From Marinobacterium iners DSM 11526 (GTDB lineage Bacteria; Pseudomonadota; Gammaproteobacteria; Pseudomonadales; Balneatricaceae), in the NCBI RefSeq assembly GCF_900107855.1, contig NZ_FNRJ01000011.1, positions 62,001 through 126,000 on the forward strand: a DNA stretch of 64,000 nt, read 5' to 3'. Shown here piece by piece: positions 55,484 through 63,377 of this stretch. A program made the position numbers and the translations under genes. The notes beneath the pieces were generated by a model that saw only the letters and a list, made by a program, of their open reading frames with translations, ran no database searches and had not been told where the DNA came from. Within the stretch, counting starts at the first letter, position 1. The number at the start of each line of letters is the position of its first letter.

Positions 55484-56473
55484 ATGCCAACGGCGTTTCG
55501 CATGCCAGCGGTGATTAACAGGGATGACGGCCAGATGCGCCGAATCGGGTTTGAGCTTGAGTTTACCGGGCTCAATGTGGATGAAGCGCTGGTGGCGATG
55601 CAGCGGGTGCTGAAGGCCGAGGTGGAACAGGTCTCTGCTGCCGAACGCAAGCTGAAAACTGATTCGGGCAGCTATAACCTGGAGTTGGATTGGGCGCTGC
55701 TCAAGCGCACGGCCGCCGAGGCGCAGCAGGCCACTGATTCGGATCAGCCCGAACCCGAATGGGTCGGAATGGTTAGTCAGGCAGCTGCATTGCTGGTTCC
55801 GGTCGAGGTTGTTTGCCCACCCTTGCCGCTGGATAAACTGGACGAGCTGGATGCACTGGTTGATATGCTGCGCCGCTCCGGGGCGAAGGGTACCAGTGAC
55901 TCGCTTGTGGCGGCTCTGGGTGTGCATATTAACGCGGAACTGCCCGCGCTGGATGCCGAAACCATCACGGCCTATATTGTGGCCTATAGCCTGCTGCAGT
56001 GGTGGCTGGTTGAGTCTCATGCGGTCAATATTGCCCGCAAGATCTCCCCCTATGTTGACCTGTACCCTGAAGCTTTCATTCGTGAGCTGCTGGAGGCTCC
56101 AGATACTGACCTTGACTGGCTGTTCGAGCATTACCTTACGCATAACGCCACCCGCAATCGGGCGCTTGACCTGCTGCCCCTGCTGTCGCATCTCGACGCT
56201 GATCGAGTGCAGGCGAAAGTGCCGGATGATCGCATCAAGTCTCGGCCAGCATTTCACTACCGCCTGCCCAACTGTGAGATTGAAAACCCGGCCTGGTCGT
56301 TGGCAAACGAATGGAACAAGTGGTGGGTGGTTGAGCAGTTGGCGGCGGACGCTGAAGCGAGAGCTGAGCTGAGTCAGGCCTGGTTGCAGGCTTACAGGCC
56401 TCTGCTGGGAGTCAATCGAAAACAGTGGGTTCTACAGGTGGATGGATGGCTACAGCAACGCGGGTGGCAGTAA
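55484..56473 (+). CDS. Amidoligase-family protein
   Basis: 329 residues of the COOH-NH2 ligase (amidoligase_2) group, a glutamine-synthetase-like fold: RRIGFELEFTGLN near residue 20 gives the first metal-binding acidic strand, KLKTDSGSYNLELD the next, then YVDLYPEAFIRELL and HYRLPNCEI later. It should join an amine to a carboxyl group using ATP, for example in a small peptide or cell-envelope precursor. The actual substrate is unknown. Its last 28 bases overlap the start of the amidotransferase-like hydrolase; amidoligase plus such a hydrolase is a recurrent pair. Confidence 0.85.
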   Translation: MPTAFRMPAVINRDDGQMRRIGFELEFTGLNVDEALVAMQRVLKAEVEQVSAAERKLKTDSGSYNLELDWALLKRTAAEAQQATDSDQPEPEWVGMVSQAAALLVPVEVVCPPLPLDKLDELDALVDMLRRSGAKGTSDSLVAALGVHINAELPALDAETITAYIVAYSLLQWWLVESHAVNIARKISPYVDLYPEAFIRELLEAPDTDLDWLFEHYLTHNATRNRALDLLPLLSHLDADRVQAKVPDDRIKSRPAFHYRLPNCEIENPAWSLANEWNKWWVVEQLAADAEARAELSQAWLQAYRPLLGVNRKQWVLQVDGWLQQRGWQ

Positions 56474-57138
56474 CCGGTAACAGTCGGCGCTGGTCGCCCT
56501 CTTGGTGGTGCACCCGATTGGCGCTGCGTCTGGCAGGCGCGGAGGCGGTGCGGGTCAGTGTACGCCATGAGGTACCCGAAACTGCTGTCGATGCCCTGAT
56601 CATCGGGGGCGGTGATGACATCAGCCCCGAGCATTATGGTGGTGAGCTGAGTGAGCCGGTGCGACTCGATCCGGAGCGGGATGAGCTGGAGATGCGCTGG
56701 ATTCATCATGCGCTGGATACCGGTTTGCCGATGTTGGGCATCTGCCGTGGCTCTCAGCTGATCAACGTGGTGCTGGGGGGGCAGTTGTATCAGGACATTC
56801 GTCACCTGCGCCGTTTGACCTATAACCGTCCCGGGCTGTTGCCCACCAAGCAAGTACGGCTGGAACAGGGCTCGGCACTGGCGCGTATCTGCGAGCGCGA
56901 AAAGCTGCGTGTGAACAGTCTGCATCATCAGGCGGTACGCGTACCCGGAGATGGGCTCCGGGTGGTAGGGCGCGATCTGGATGAGTTGACACAGGCGGTA
57001 GAGTCAACGTCAGGACAGCCGATTATCGGCGTGCAGTGGCACCCGGAGTATCTGTTTTACCTGCCGTCACAACTGCGTCTGTTTCGTTGGCTGGTTGAAA
57101 TGGCACAGGTGGAAAAACAAAAAAGCCCCACCGGTTAG
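56446..57138 (+). CDS. Class I glutamine amidotransferase-like / gamma-glutamyl hydrolase (peptidase C26)
   Basis: 230 residues from ATG 56446; a GTG at 56425 is also in frame. PuuD-like pattern: IIGGGDDISPEHYG, nucleophile Cys in GICRGSQLINVVLGG, and the His-Glu pair in VQWHPEY. It should split gamma-glutamyl amides. Overlaps and probably is translated with the amidoligase, suggesting a make-and-break cycle for the same kind of bond or removal of a side product. Its 3' end holds the terminator of the opposing tRNA gene. Confidence 0.87.
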   Translation: MATATRVAVTGNSRRWSPSWWCTRLALRLAGAEAVRVSVRHEVPETAVDALIIGGGDDISPEHYGGELSEPVRLDPERDELEMRWIHHALDTGLPMLGICRGSQLINVVLGGQLYQDIRHLRRLTYNRPGLLPTKQVRLEQGSALARICEREKLRVNSLHHQAVRVPGDGLRVVGRDLDELTQAVESTSGQPIIGVQWHPEYLFYLPSQLRLFRWLVEMAQVEKQKSPTG

Positions 57139-57147
57139 GGCAGGGCT
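57119..57147 (-). terminator. Intrinsic terminator of tRNA-Tyr
   Basis: On the minus strand AGCCC...GGGCT (arms at 57147-57143 and 57128-57124) is followed by a six-T run (57124-57119). It begins 18 bases after the tRNA and lies across the last codons of the convergent amidotransferase-like gene. The plus-strand version, GGGCTCTTTCGTTT, may weakly end that gene too. Confidence 0.7.
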
Positions 57148-57164
57148 CTTTCGTTTGAATCAGA

Positions 57165-57248
57165 TGGTGGTGGGAGGTGGATTCGAACCACCGAAGCTCG
57201 CGCGTCAGATTTACAGTCTGATCCCTTTGGCCACTCGGGAACCCCACC
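57165..57248 (-). tRNA. tRNA-Tyr (anticodon GTA)
   Basis: 84 bases including encoded CCA. Acceptor GGTGGGG pairs with TCCCACC (one G-T pair). D-arm region CCCGAGTGGCC, anticodon loop in CAGACTGTAAATCTG, a class II long variable arm, and T-arm GGTGGTTCGAATCCACC are all seen. Close to the E. coli tRNA-Tyr sequence. Confidence 0.96.
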
Positions 57249-57480
57249 AAAGAGCTGCGCATTCTAATGATCACGCCGGTGCTTGTAAAGCCGCACTTTC
57301 CTGAGATTGATCAGGCTTTTTAGGATATGCAGTTTTTTCTTGATGATGGTTTTTCATATGAAAAAAACTCATTTTCGAGCTCGCTCCCCTGTAGCCCCTG
57401 CCATACCGCATTTGTGGCCGCCAGCCGGCGCTGGCTACACTCCAAACGGCTGAAAATCAAGATTGAAATCTTTCCTCTAA
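57249..57480. other. Intergenic stretch before the NrdR sites, no gene seen
   Basis: 232 bases between tRNA-Tyr and the first NrdR-like box, within a gene-free stretch of 436 bases. It holds AT-rich runs (a TTTTTTCTT stretch near 57331, a CATATGAAAAAAA stretch near 57356) and a short GC hairpin (CCAGCCGGCGCTGG, 57421-57434) with no T-run. The tRNA-Tyr promoter must lie at its left end. No coding or riboswitch signal recognised. Confidence 0.6.
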
Positions 57481-57496
57481 TATCTATATTTAGTGC
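57481..57496 (+). promoter_or_regulatory. Candidate NrdR box 1 (weaker)
   Basis: TATCTATATTTAGTGC matches about 11 of 16 positions of the NrdR consensus, mainly in the centre and right arm. Its centre is 31 bases from the centre of the second box, the usual spacing of NrdR pairs. Confidence 0.6.
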
Positions 57497-57511
57497 CCTG
57501 TAAGCAGTGCC

Positions 57512-57527
57512 ACACTATATATAGTGC
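57512..57527 (+). promoter_or_regulatory. Candidate NrdR box 2
   Basis: ACACTATATATAGTGC agrees with the NrdR consensus at all but the last position. It lies 157 bases before the nrdA start. NrdR represses ribonucleotide reductase operons when dATP/ATP levels are high. No nrdR gene is in the window. Confidence 0.82.
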
Positions 57528-57684
57528 TTTCCGTCTAAAAAGTGATCAGGCGTTCTCATAGAGTGCGTACTGATAGCGACACATGCTGTCACAGCCACGG
57601 GCCGGGCTGGGCGGGCTGCTTCAGGGAATACAGGCAGCATCACGCCTGAACGACAACACTGACTGAAACTGGGATGAGCGTCAT

Positions 57685-59949
57685 ATGCAGCAGAATCTGA
57701 TGGTTACCAAACGTGATGGACGCCGCGAGCCGATCGACCTGGAGAAGATCCATCGCGTGATAATCTGGGCTGCCGAAGGGCTCGAAAACGTTTCGGTTTC
57801 TCAGGTTGAGCTCAGTGCTCACCTTCAGTTTTACGAGGGCATCAAAACCTCGGATATTCATGAAACGCTGATCAAGTCAGCTGCCGATCTGATTTCGGAA
57901 GAGGCTCCCGACTATCAGTACCTGGCTGCACGTCTGGCGATTTTCCATCTGCGCAAACGGGCCTTCAACGACTTTGAGCCGCCGCATCTCTATGACCACG
58001 TTGTGCGCATGGTCGAAGATAACCGTTACGACCGTCACCTGCTTGAAGATTACAGCCGTGAAGAATTTGACGAGCTGAACGCCTATCTTGACCACAGCCG
58101 TGACATGAACTTCAGCTATGCGGCCGTGAAACAGCTTGAAGGCAAGTATCTGGTCCAAAACCGTGTCAGTGGCAAGATTTTCGAAAGCCCGCAGCAGCTG
58201 TACATGCTGGTATCGGCCTGCCTGTTCTCCAATTATCCGCGTGAAACACGGCTGGGTTATGTTAAGCGGTTCTATGACGCGACATCCCTGTTCAAGCTGT
58301 CGTTGCCGACGCCGATCATGGCTGGGGTGCGTACTCCAACACGCCAGTTCAGCTCCTGCGTATTGATTGAAGCCGATGATAGCCTTGACTCCATCAATGC
58401 CACAGCCGCGGCTATCGTCAAGTATGTGTCCCAGCGTGCCGGAATCGGTATCAATGCGGGCCGCATTCGCGCCATTGGAAGCCCGATCCGTAACGGTGAA
58501 GCATTCCATACCGGCTGCATACCGTTCTACAAGCACTTCCAGACTGCCGTCAAATCCTGCTCTCAGGGTGGGGTGCGTGGTGGTGCAGCCACACTGTTCT
58601 ATCCGATCTGGCACCTGGAGGTTGAATCCCTGTTGGTGTTGAAGAACAACCGAGGTGTTGAAGAGAATCGCGTACGTCACATCGACTATGGGGTGCAGAT
58701 CAACAAGCTGATGTATCAACGCCTGATCAAGGGCGGCAACATCACTCTGTTCAGTCCGCATGAAGTGCCGGGGCTGTATGAAGCATTCTTTGCTGATCAG
58801 GACGAGTTTGAACGTCTCTATGTGCAGTACGAGCAGGATGAGTCGATTCGTAAGAAGACCATCAAGGCGGTTGAGCTGTTTGGGCTGATGATGTCCGAGC
58901 GTGCCTCTACCGGTCGTATCTACGTGCAGAATGTAGACCATTGCAACACGCACAGCCCGTTTGACCCGGCCGTGGCGCCGGTGAAGCAGTCCAACCTCTG
59001 TCTGGAGATTGCACTGCCGACCAAGCCGCTGAAAGACGTGAATGACCCCGATGGCGAGATCGCACTCTGCACCCTGTCAGCATTCAACCTGGGTGCGCTG
59101 GCCAACCTGGATGAGCTGGAAGACCTGGCGGATCTGATCGTGCGTGCGCTGGACAGTCTGCTGGACTACCAGGACTACCCGATCCCGGCCGCCCGCAACG
59201 CCACGATGTCACGACGTACGCTGGGTGTGGGCGTTACCAACTTTGCCTACTACCTGGCCAAAAACGGTGTGCGTTACTCTGATGGCAGTGCCAACGGCCT
59301 TGTGCACCGTACGTTCGAGGCGATTCAGTACTATCTGCTCAAGGCATCCAACCAGCTGGCCAAGGAGATGGGGCCTTGCCCGAAATTCAACGAGACCACC
59401 TACGCCAAGGGGCTGCTGCCGACTGACACCTACAAGCGTGATGTCGACGACTACTGTCAGGAACCACTGCACTACTTCTGGGAGACGCTGCGCGAGGATA
59501 TTCGCGAGTTCGGTCTGCGTAACAGCACACTGACGGCGTTGATGCCATGCGAAACCTCCTCCCAGATCACTAACTCCACCAACGGTATCGAGCCGCCACG
59601 TGGTTTTGTATCGGTGAAGGCGAGCAAGGATGGCATTATGAAACAGGTGGTGCCCGAGTATCTTGAGCTGAAAAACCAGTACGAACTGCTCTGGAGCATC
59701 CCGAACAACACCGGCTATCTGCAGCTGGTGGGTATCATGCAGAAGTTTGTTGACCAGTCGATCTCGGCCAACACCAACTACGACCCATCCAAGTTCCCGG
59801 GCGACAAGGTGCCGATGAAGCAGCTGCTTCAGGATCTGCTGACAGCCTACAAGAACGGTGTAAAGACCCTTTACTACCACAACACCCGTGACGGCGCCTC
59901 TGATCAGGCTGACGACGGTGGGTGTGAAGGCGGAGCCTGCAAGCTCTGA
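57685..59949 (+). CDS. nrdA: Class Ia ribonucleoside-diphosphate reductase alpha subunit NrdA
   Basis: 754 residues, as usual. ATP-cone (about 5-95), active-site Cys in QFSSCVLIE near 218 and NLCLEIALP near 437 (Asn, Cys and Glu triad), another Cys partner in the later barrel, and C-terminal Cys pair CEGGACKL that takes electrons from thioredoxin or glutaredoxin. Reduces NDPs to dNDPs with NrdB. Followed by a hairpin with a T-run and then nrdB. Confidence 0.97.
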   Translation: MQQNLMVTKRDGRREPIDLEKIHRVIIWAAEGLENVSVSQVELSAHLQFYEGIKTSDIHETLIKSAADLISEEAPDYQYLAARLAIFHLRKRAFNDFEPPHLYDHVVRMVEDNRYDRHLLEDYSREEFDELNAYLDHSRDMNFSYAAVKQLEGKYLVQNRVSGKIFESPQQLYMLVSACLFSNYPRETRLGYVKRFYDATSLFKLSLPTPIMAGVRTPTRQFSSCVLIEADDSLDSINATAAAIVKYVSQRAGIGINAGRIRAIGSPIRNGEAFHTGCIPFYKHFQTAVKSCSQGGVRGGAATLFYPIWHLEVESLLVLKNNRGVEENRVRHIDYGVQINKLMYQRLIKGGNITLFSPHEVPGLYEAFFADQDEFERLYVQYEQDESIRKKTIKAVELFGLMMSERASTGRIYVQNVDHCNTHSPFDPAVAPVKQSNLCLEIALPTKPLKDVNDPDGEIALCTLSAFNLGALANLDELEDLADLIVRALDSLLDYQDYPIPAARNATMSRRTLGVGVTNFAYYLAKNGVRYSDGSANGLVHRTFEAIQYYLLKASNQLAKEMGPCPKFNETTYAKGLLPTDTYKRDVDDYCQEPLHYFWETLREDIREFGLRNSTLTALMPCETSSQITNSTNGIEPPRGFVSVKASKDGIMKQVVPEYLELKNQYELLWSIPNNTGYLQLVGIMQKFVDQSISANTNYDPSKFPGDKVPMKQLLQDLLTAYKNGVKTLYYHNTRDGASDQADDGGCEGGACKL

Positions 59950-59976
59950 TCAGACCCTCTGATGTTCATGTTTCAA

Positions 59977-60021
59977 CAGGCGCTCACAACCGGTGAGTGC
60001 CTGATCAGGTTTTGTTTTTTT
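59977..60021 (+). terminator. Hairpin plus T-run between nrdA and nrdB
   Basis: CAGGCGCTCAC (59977-59987) pairs with GTGAGTGCCTG (59993-60003), with one G-T pair and a five-base loop, and TTTTGTTTTTTT starts six bases later at 60010. The gap makes it an imperfect intrinsic terminator, so partial read-through to nrdB is likely; it could also protect the nrdA 3' end. A small CCTGATCAGG palindrome overlaps the gap. Confidence 0.6.
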
Positions 60022-60034
60022 CAGGAAAGCACCG

Positions 60035-61165
60035 ATGTCATATTCCACTTTTAGTCCGAGTAACCACGACGCCACACGTGAACCGATGTTTTTCGGTCGC
60101 CCGGTCAATGTGGCGCGATATGACAAACAGAAATACCCGATCTTCGAAAAGTTGATCGAAAAACAGCTCTCTTTCTTCTGGCGTCCCGAAGAGGTCGATC
60201 TGACCAACGATCGCAAGGACTTCATGGACATGCCGGACCATGAGAAGCACATCTTTCTCAGCAACCTGAAGTACCAGACTCTGCTGGACTCGGTTCAGGG
60301 GCGCTCGCCCAACGTGGCGTTTCTGCCGGTAGTGTCTCTGCCGGAGCTTGAAACCTGGTTTGAAACCTGGGCATTCAGCGAGACCATTCACAGCCGCTCC
60401 TATACCCACATCATCCGCAATATCATTACCGAGCCGGCCGAGGTGTTTGACACCATCGTGACCAATCCGGAAATCATCAAGCGGGCCGAAACGGTTACCC
60501 GGCTGTATGACGAATTCATTCAGCTGGTCAGCGTCTACTCCGTGCATGGTGCCGGCGTACACCAGATCAACGGCGTCAGCTACGATGCTTCACTGTACAA
60601 CTTGAAGAGAAAGCTCTATCTGACGCTGGTTTCGGTGAATGTGCTGGAAGCGATCCGCTTCTACGTCAGCTTTGCCTGCTCCTTTGCCTTTGCCGAGCGT
60701 GCCTTGATGGAAGGCAATGCCAAGATCATCAAGCTGATTGCGCGTGATGAGGCACTGCACCTGACCGGTACCCAGCACATGCTTAATCTGATGGCATCAG
60801 GGGCGGAAGACGCGGACTTCAAACAGATCGCGGTTGAATGTGAGGAACAGGTTTACGCCATTTTCCGTGAGGCGGCGCAGCAAGAGAAGGAGTGGGCCGA
60901 GTATCTGTTCAGTGAAGGCTCCATGATCGGTTTGAACGCACGTATTCTGGGCGACTATGTCGAGTACATCACCAACGTACGCATGAAGGCACTGGGCTTG
61001 AATGAAATCTTCCCGGCGCGGCAGAATCCGCTGCCCTGGATGAATGGCTGGCTGGTCAGTGACAACGTGCAGGTGGCGCCTCAGGAAGCGGAAATCAGTT
61101 CCTATCTGGTCGGACAGATCGACAATGATGTCGGCAGTGACGATTTTGACGGCTTTGACCTGTAA
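60035..61165 (+). CDS. nrdB: Class Ia ribonucleotide reductase beta subunit NrdB
   Basis: 376 residues. Radical Tyr in [15 protein letters not shown] (the Y122 site of E. coli), iron ligands in the [17 protein letters not shown] and [13 protein letters not shown] segments. The C-terminal acidic tail ([13 protein letters not shown]) binds NrdA. ATG at 60035 is the family start. Supplies the tyrosyl radical to NrdA. Confidence 0.97.
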   Translation: MSYSTFSPSNHDATREPMFFGRPVNVARYDKQKYPIFEKLIEKQLSFFWRPEEVDLTNDRKDFMDMPDHEKHIFLSNLKYQTLLDSVQGRSPNVAFLPVVSLPELETWFETWAFSETIHSRSYTHIIRNIITEPAEVFDTIVTNPEIIKRAETVTRLYDEFIQLVSVYSVHGAGVHQINGVSYDASLYNLKRKLYLTLVSVNVLEAIRFYVSFACSFAFAERALMEGNAKIIKLIARDEALHLTGTQHMLNLMASGAEDADFKQIAVECEEQVYAIFREAAQQEKEWAEYLFSEGSMIGLNARILGDYVEYITNVRMKALGLNEIFPARQNPLPWMNGWLVSDNVQVAPQEAEISSYLVGQIDNDVGSDDFDGFDL

Positions 61166-61176
61166 GCGAGGGACGC

Positions 61177-61443
61177 ATGTCAGGTATTCCACGAATCAAG
61201 GTCAGCAATTACCACACATTCTTCTATCAGTATGAGTTTTCTCTGCTGGATGCGCTTGAGTCACAGGAGATTCCTGCCCCCTACAACTGCCGGGGTGGTT
61301 ACTGTGGCTGCTGTAAAGTGCGCCTGCTGGATGGTGAAGTGGAGTATGTGCAGGATAGTCTGGTAGATCTTCAGGGCGATGAAATACTCACCTGTTGTTG
61401 CCGACCGAAGACACATATCGAGATTGAATTGCCCGAAGATTGA
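61177..61443 (+). CDS. yfaE: [2Fe-2S] ferredoxin YfaE, maintenance of class I RNR
   Basis: 88 residues. The plant-type [2Fe-2S] pattern is in CRGGYCGCCKVRLLDG plus a late CCC. YfaE donates electrons to repair the NrdB diferric-tyrosyl cofactor. It begins 11 bases after nrdB, as in the E. coli nrdAB-yfaE operon, and is followed by a strong terminator. Confidence 0.95.
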   Translation: MSGIPRIKVSNYHTFFYQYEFSLLDALESQEIPAPYNCRGGYCGCCKVRLLDGEVEYVQDSLVDLQGDEILTCCCRPKTHIEIELPED

Positions 61444-61470
61444 ACCGGGTCACAAAATCGACATGAAGTG

Positions 61471-61502
61471 AAAAAAGCGCCTTGACAGGGCGCTTTTTTT
61501 TT
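61471..61502 (+). terminator. Intrinsic terminator of nrdAB-yfaE
   Basis: AGCGCC/GGCGCT stem with a seven-base loop, A-run before and nine or more Ts after. Ends the operon 28 bases after yfaE. The A-run also makes it usable on the minus strand. Confidence 0.9.
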
Positions 61503-61699
61503 GAACTTGTACACATGCCTGAAGTGTACTGACTCAGGCCGGTGCATAACCCGTTTCAGCGAAGACGTATTGCTCTATTGACATATGTAAGCTATTGTTT
61601 TTTATGGATTTGATGGAAAGCTGACGTTTTTCTTACCAATTTGCTGAAGGCCTCGAATTACGCTGGATTGAGCCATTCTTCCCAATAGTACTCACAGTT

Positions 61700-61722
61700 T
61701 TATCCACAGAAATTGTGGGTAA
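61700..61722. promoter_or_regulatory. Inverted pair of DnaA-box-like sequences
   Basis: TTATCCACA (61700-61708) is a perfect DnaA box. TGTGGGTAA (61714-61722) reads TTACCCACA on the other strand, one mismatch to the TTATNCACA consensus. Five bases separate them. They lie between the yfaE terminator and the nth stop, in a 228-base gap with no gene. The same bases could also fold as a short hairpin, but no T-run follows in either direction. Confidence 0.5.
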
Positions 61723-61731
61723 CGAAAGGGG

Positions 61732-62370
61732 CTATTCGAGCTCCGTTTTCTGCTTGTATTCACATAAATCTTCAATCACGCAGGCACCGCAACGAGGCTT
61801 GCGTGCCGTGCAGACATAGCGTCCGTGCAGGATCAGCCAGTGGTGTGCATCCACCAGAAAGGGTTTGGGTACATGGCGCAGCAGTTTTCGTTCGACTTCC
61901 AGTACGGTCTTGCCTGGGGCGATACGAGTGCGGTTGGCGACGCGAAAGATATGGGTGTCTACCGCCATGGCGGGCTGGCCAAACGCAGTGTTGAGGACCA
62001 CGTTGGCAGTCTTGCGGCCAACACCGGGCAGCTTCTCCAGCTCGGCGCGTGTCTGAGGGACTTCGCTGTTGTGCTCTTCGATCAGAATGCGGCAGGTCTT
62101 GATGACGTTTTCGGCCTTGGTGTTGAACAGACCGATGGTCTTGATGTACTGCTTCACACCATCCACTCCGAGGGCCAGAATGGCTTCAGGCGTATTGGCG
62201 ATGGGATAAAGCTTGCGAGTAGCCTTGTTGACGCTGACATCGGTTGCCTGTGCCGACAGCATGACGGCAATCAGCAGCTCAAAGGCGTTGCTGTATTCGA
62301 GTTCGGTTTCAGGGTTGGGGTTTTCGGCCTGCAGGCGGCTGAAAATCTGGTATCGCTTGTCGGCATTCAT
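61732..62370 (-). CDS. nth: Endonuclease III
   Basis: 212 residues from ATG 62370 (E. coli 211). HhH motif LPGVGRKTANVVL holds the catalytic Lys, VDTHIFRV the catalytic Asp, and the C-terminal Cys-x6-Cys-x2-Cys-x5-Cys ([4Fe-4S]) lies in CTARKPRCGACVIEDLC. Removes oxidised pyrimidines from DNA. The longer frame to 62487 runs antisense-like sequence and is not credible. Confidence 0.95.
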   Translation of the reverse strand: MNADKRYQIFSRLQAENPNPETELEYSNAFELLIAVMLSAQATDVSVNKATRKLYPIANTPEAILALGVDGVKQYIKTIGLFNTKAENVIKTCRILIEEHNSEVPQTRAELEKLPGVGRKTANVVLNTAFGQPAMAVDTHIFRVANRTRIAPGKTVLEVERKLLRHVPKPFLVDAHHWLILHGRYVCTARKPRCGACVIEDLCEYKQKTELE

Positions 62371-62402
62371 CGCGGTCTGTCCGGTTACGGGCAAAACTGC
62401 GA

Positions 62403-63377
62403 TTATTCCAGATCCTCGGCCAGGGTGGTACGGTTGCGGCCATTCTCCTTGGAGTAATACAGCGCTGTGTCGGCATCTCGCATCCACTCTTCATGGGATT
62501 GATGCTGGTTGCCAAGCTGAGAAATGCCAAGGCTGGCGGTAAACTGTATACGGTTGGGGCCGTGCCTTACTTCCAGCATCTCGATTGCACGGCGAACCCG
62601 TTCGGCGAACACCATGGCGTTGGTGGCTGTGGTGTTGACCAGCAGAACGCCGAACTCCTCGCCGCCATAACGGCCCGGCGTATCCGTGGCACGTGCATGG
62701 TGGCGCAGGGTTTCGGACAGGATACGGATGACCTCGTCACCGGCTTGGTGGCTGTAAGTGTCGTTGATCGCCTTGAAGTGGTCCACATCCATCATGACCA
62801 GGCTTGAGGGGGTCTGAGTTCGGCGGAAGCGCTCATACTCCTGTCGCAGGCACTCTTCCCAGTAGCCTCGGTTTGCAAGACCACTGAGTCTGTCTGTGCG
62901 ACTCAGCAGTGCGAGCTCAGCGTTGGCATCACGCAGCCCCAGCTGGCTCATGGCGGCGGCCGTCATGTCATAGATCATAATGCCGACATGGTCGATCTGG
63001 CCACTGGGAGAGGAGAGCGGAATCAATGTCACGTTCTGATACATGAACTCAGCCAGTCCCGTAATAGGGTGGTACGGCTTGAAGCGGAACAGGTAAGGGC
63101 GCTCTTCCCAGGTGATAAAGGCACGATTGCGAAGCATGAAGACGCTTTCAAGCTTGCGCTGAAACCATTGTCTAGGGAAGTCATCGAACAGGTCTTCCAG
63201 TCGTTTGCCGTAAGCAATGGCATCACGTACACCGGAATGGTTGGTCATGAAGTTGTTCCAAAGGTGAACGCGGTGGTCGGCATCCAACACAATCAGGCCC
63301 ACATCCAAGTGTTGCAGGAGTCCCAGTTGCCAATGGAACTCATCCACGCTCAGTATGTGTTCCGGCGGGTTGATCAT
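62403..63377 (-). CDS. PAS diguanylate cyclase
   Basis: About 324 residues from ATG 63377 (a GTG codon directly before is also open). N-terminal PAS-like sensor (about 8-130, LGLLQHLDVGLIVLDADHRVHLWNNF) then GGDEF, with GGEEF at 238-242 and inhibitory site RATD five residues before, so an active, product-inhibited c-di-GMP synthase is expected. No membrane helix. Its ATG overlaps the stop of the CheC-like gene, pointing to coupled expression. Confidence 0.9.
   Translation of the reverse strand: MINPPEHILSVDEFHWQLGLLQHLDVGLIVLDADHRVHLWNNFMTNHSGVRDAIAYGKRLEDLFDDFPRQWFQRKLESVFMLRNRAFITWEERPYLFRFKPYHPITGLAEFMYQNVTLIPLSSPSGQIDHVGIMIYDMTAAAMSQLGLRDANAELALLSRTDRLSGLANRGYWEECLRQEYERFRRTQTPSSLVMMDVDHFKAINDTYSHQAGDEVIRILSETLRHHARATDTPGRYGGEEFGVLLVNTTATNAMVFAERVRRAIEMLEVRHGPNRIQFTASLGISQLGNQHQSHEEWMRDADTALYYSKENGRNRTTLAEDLE

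Noticed and set aside
57421-57434. GC palindrome upstream of nrdA as a terminator or riboswitch
   Set aside because: No T-run, no conserved RNA pattern; left as unexplained intergenic sequence.
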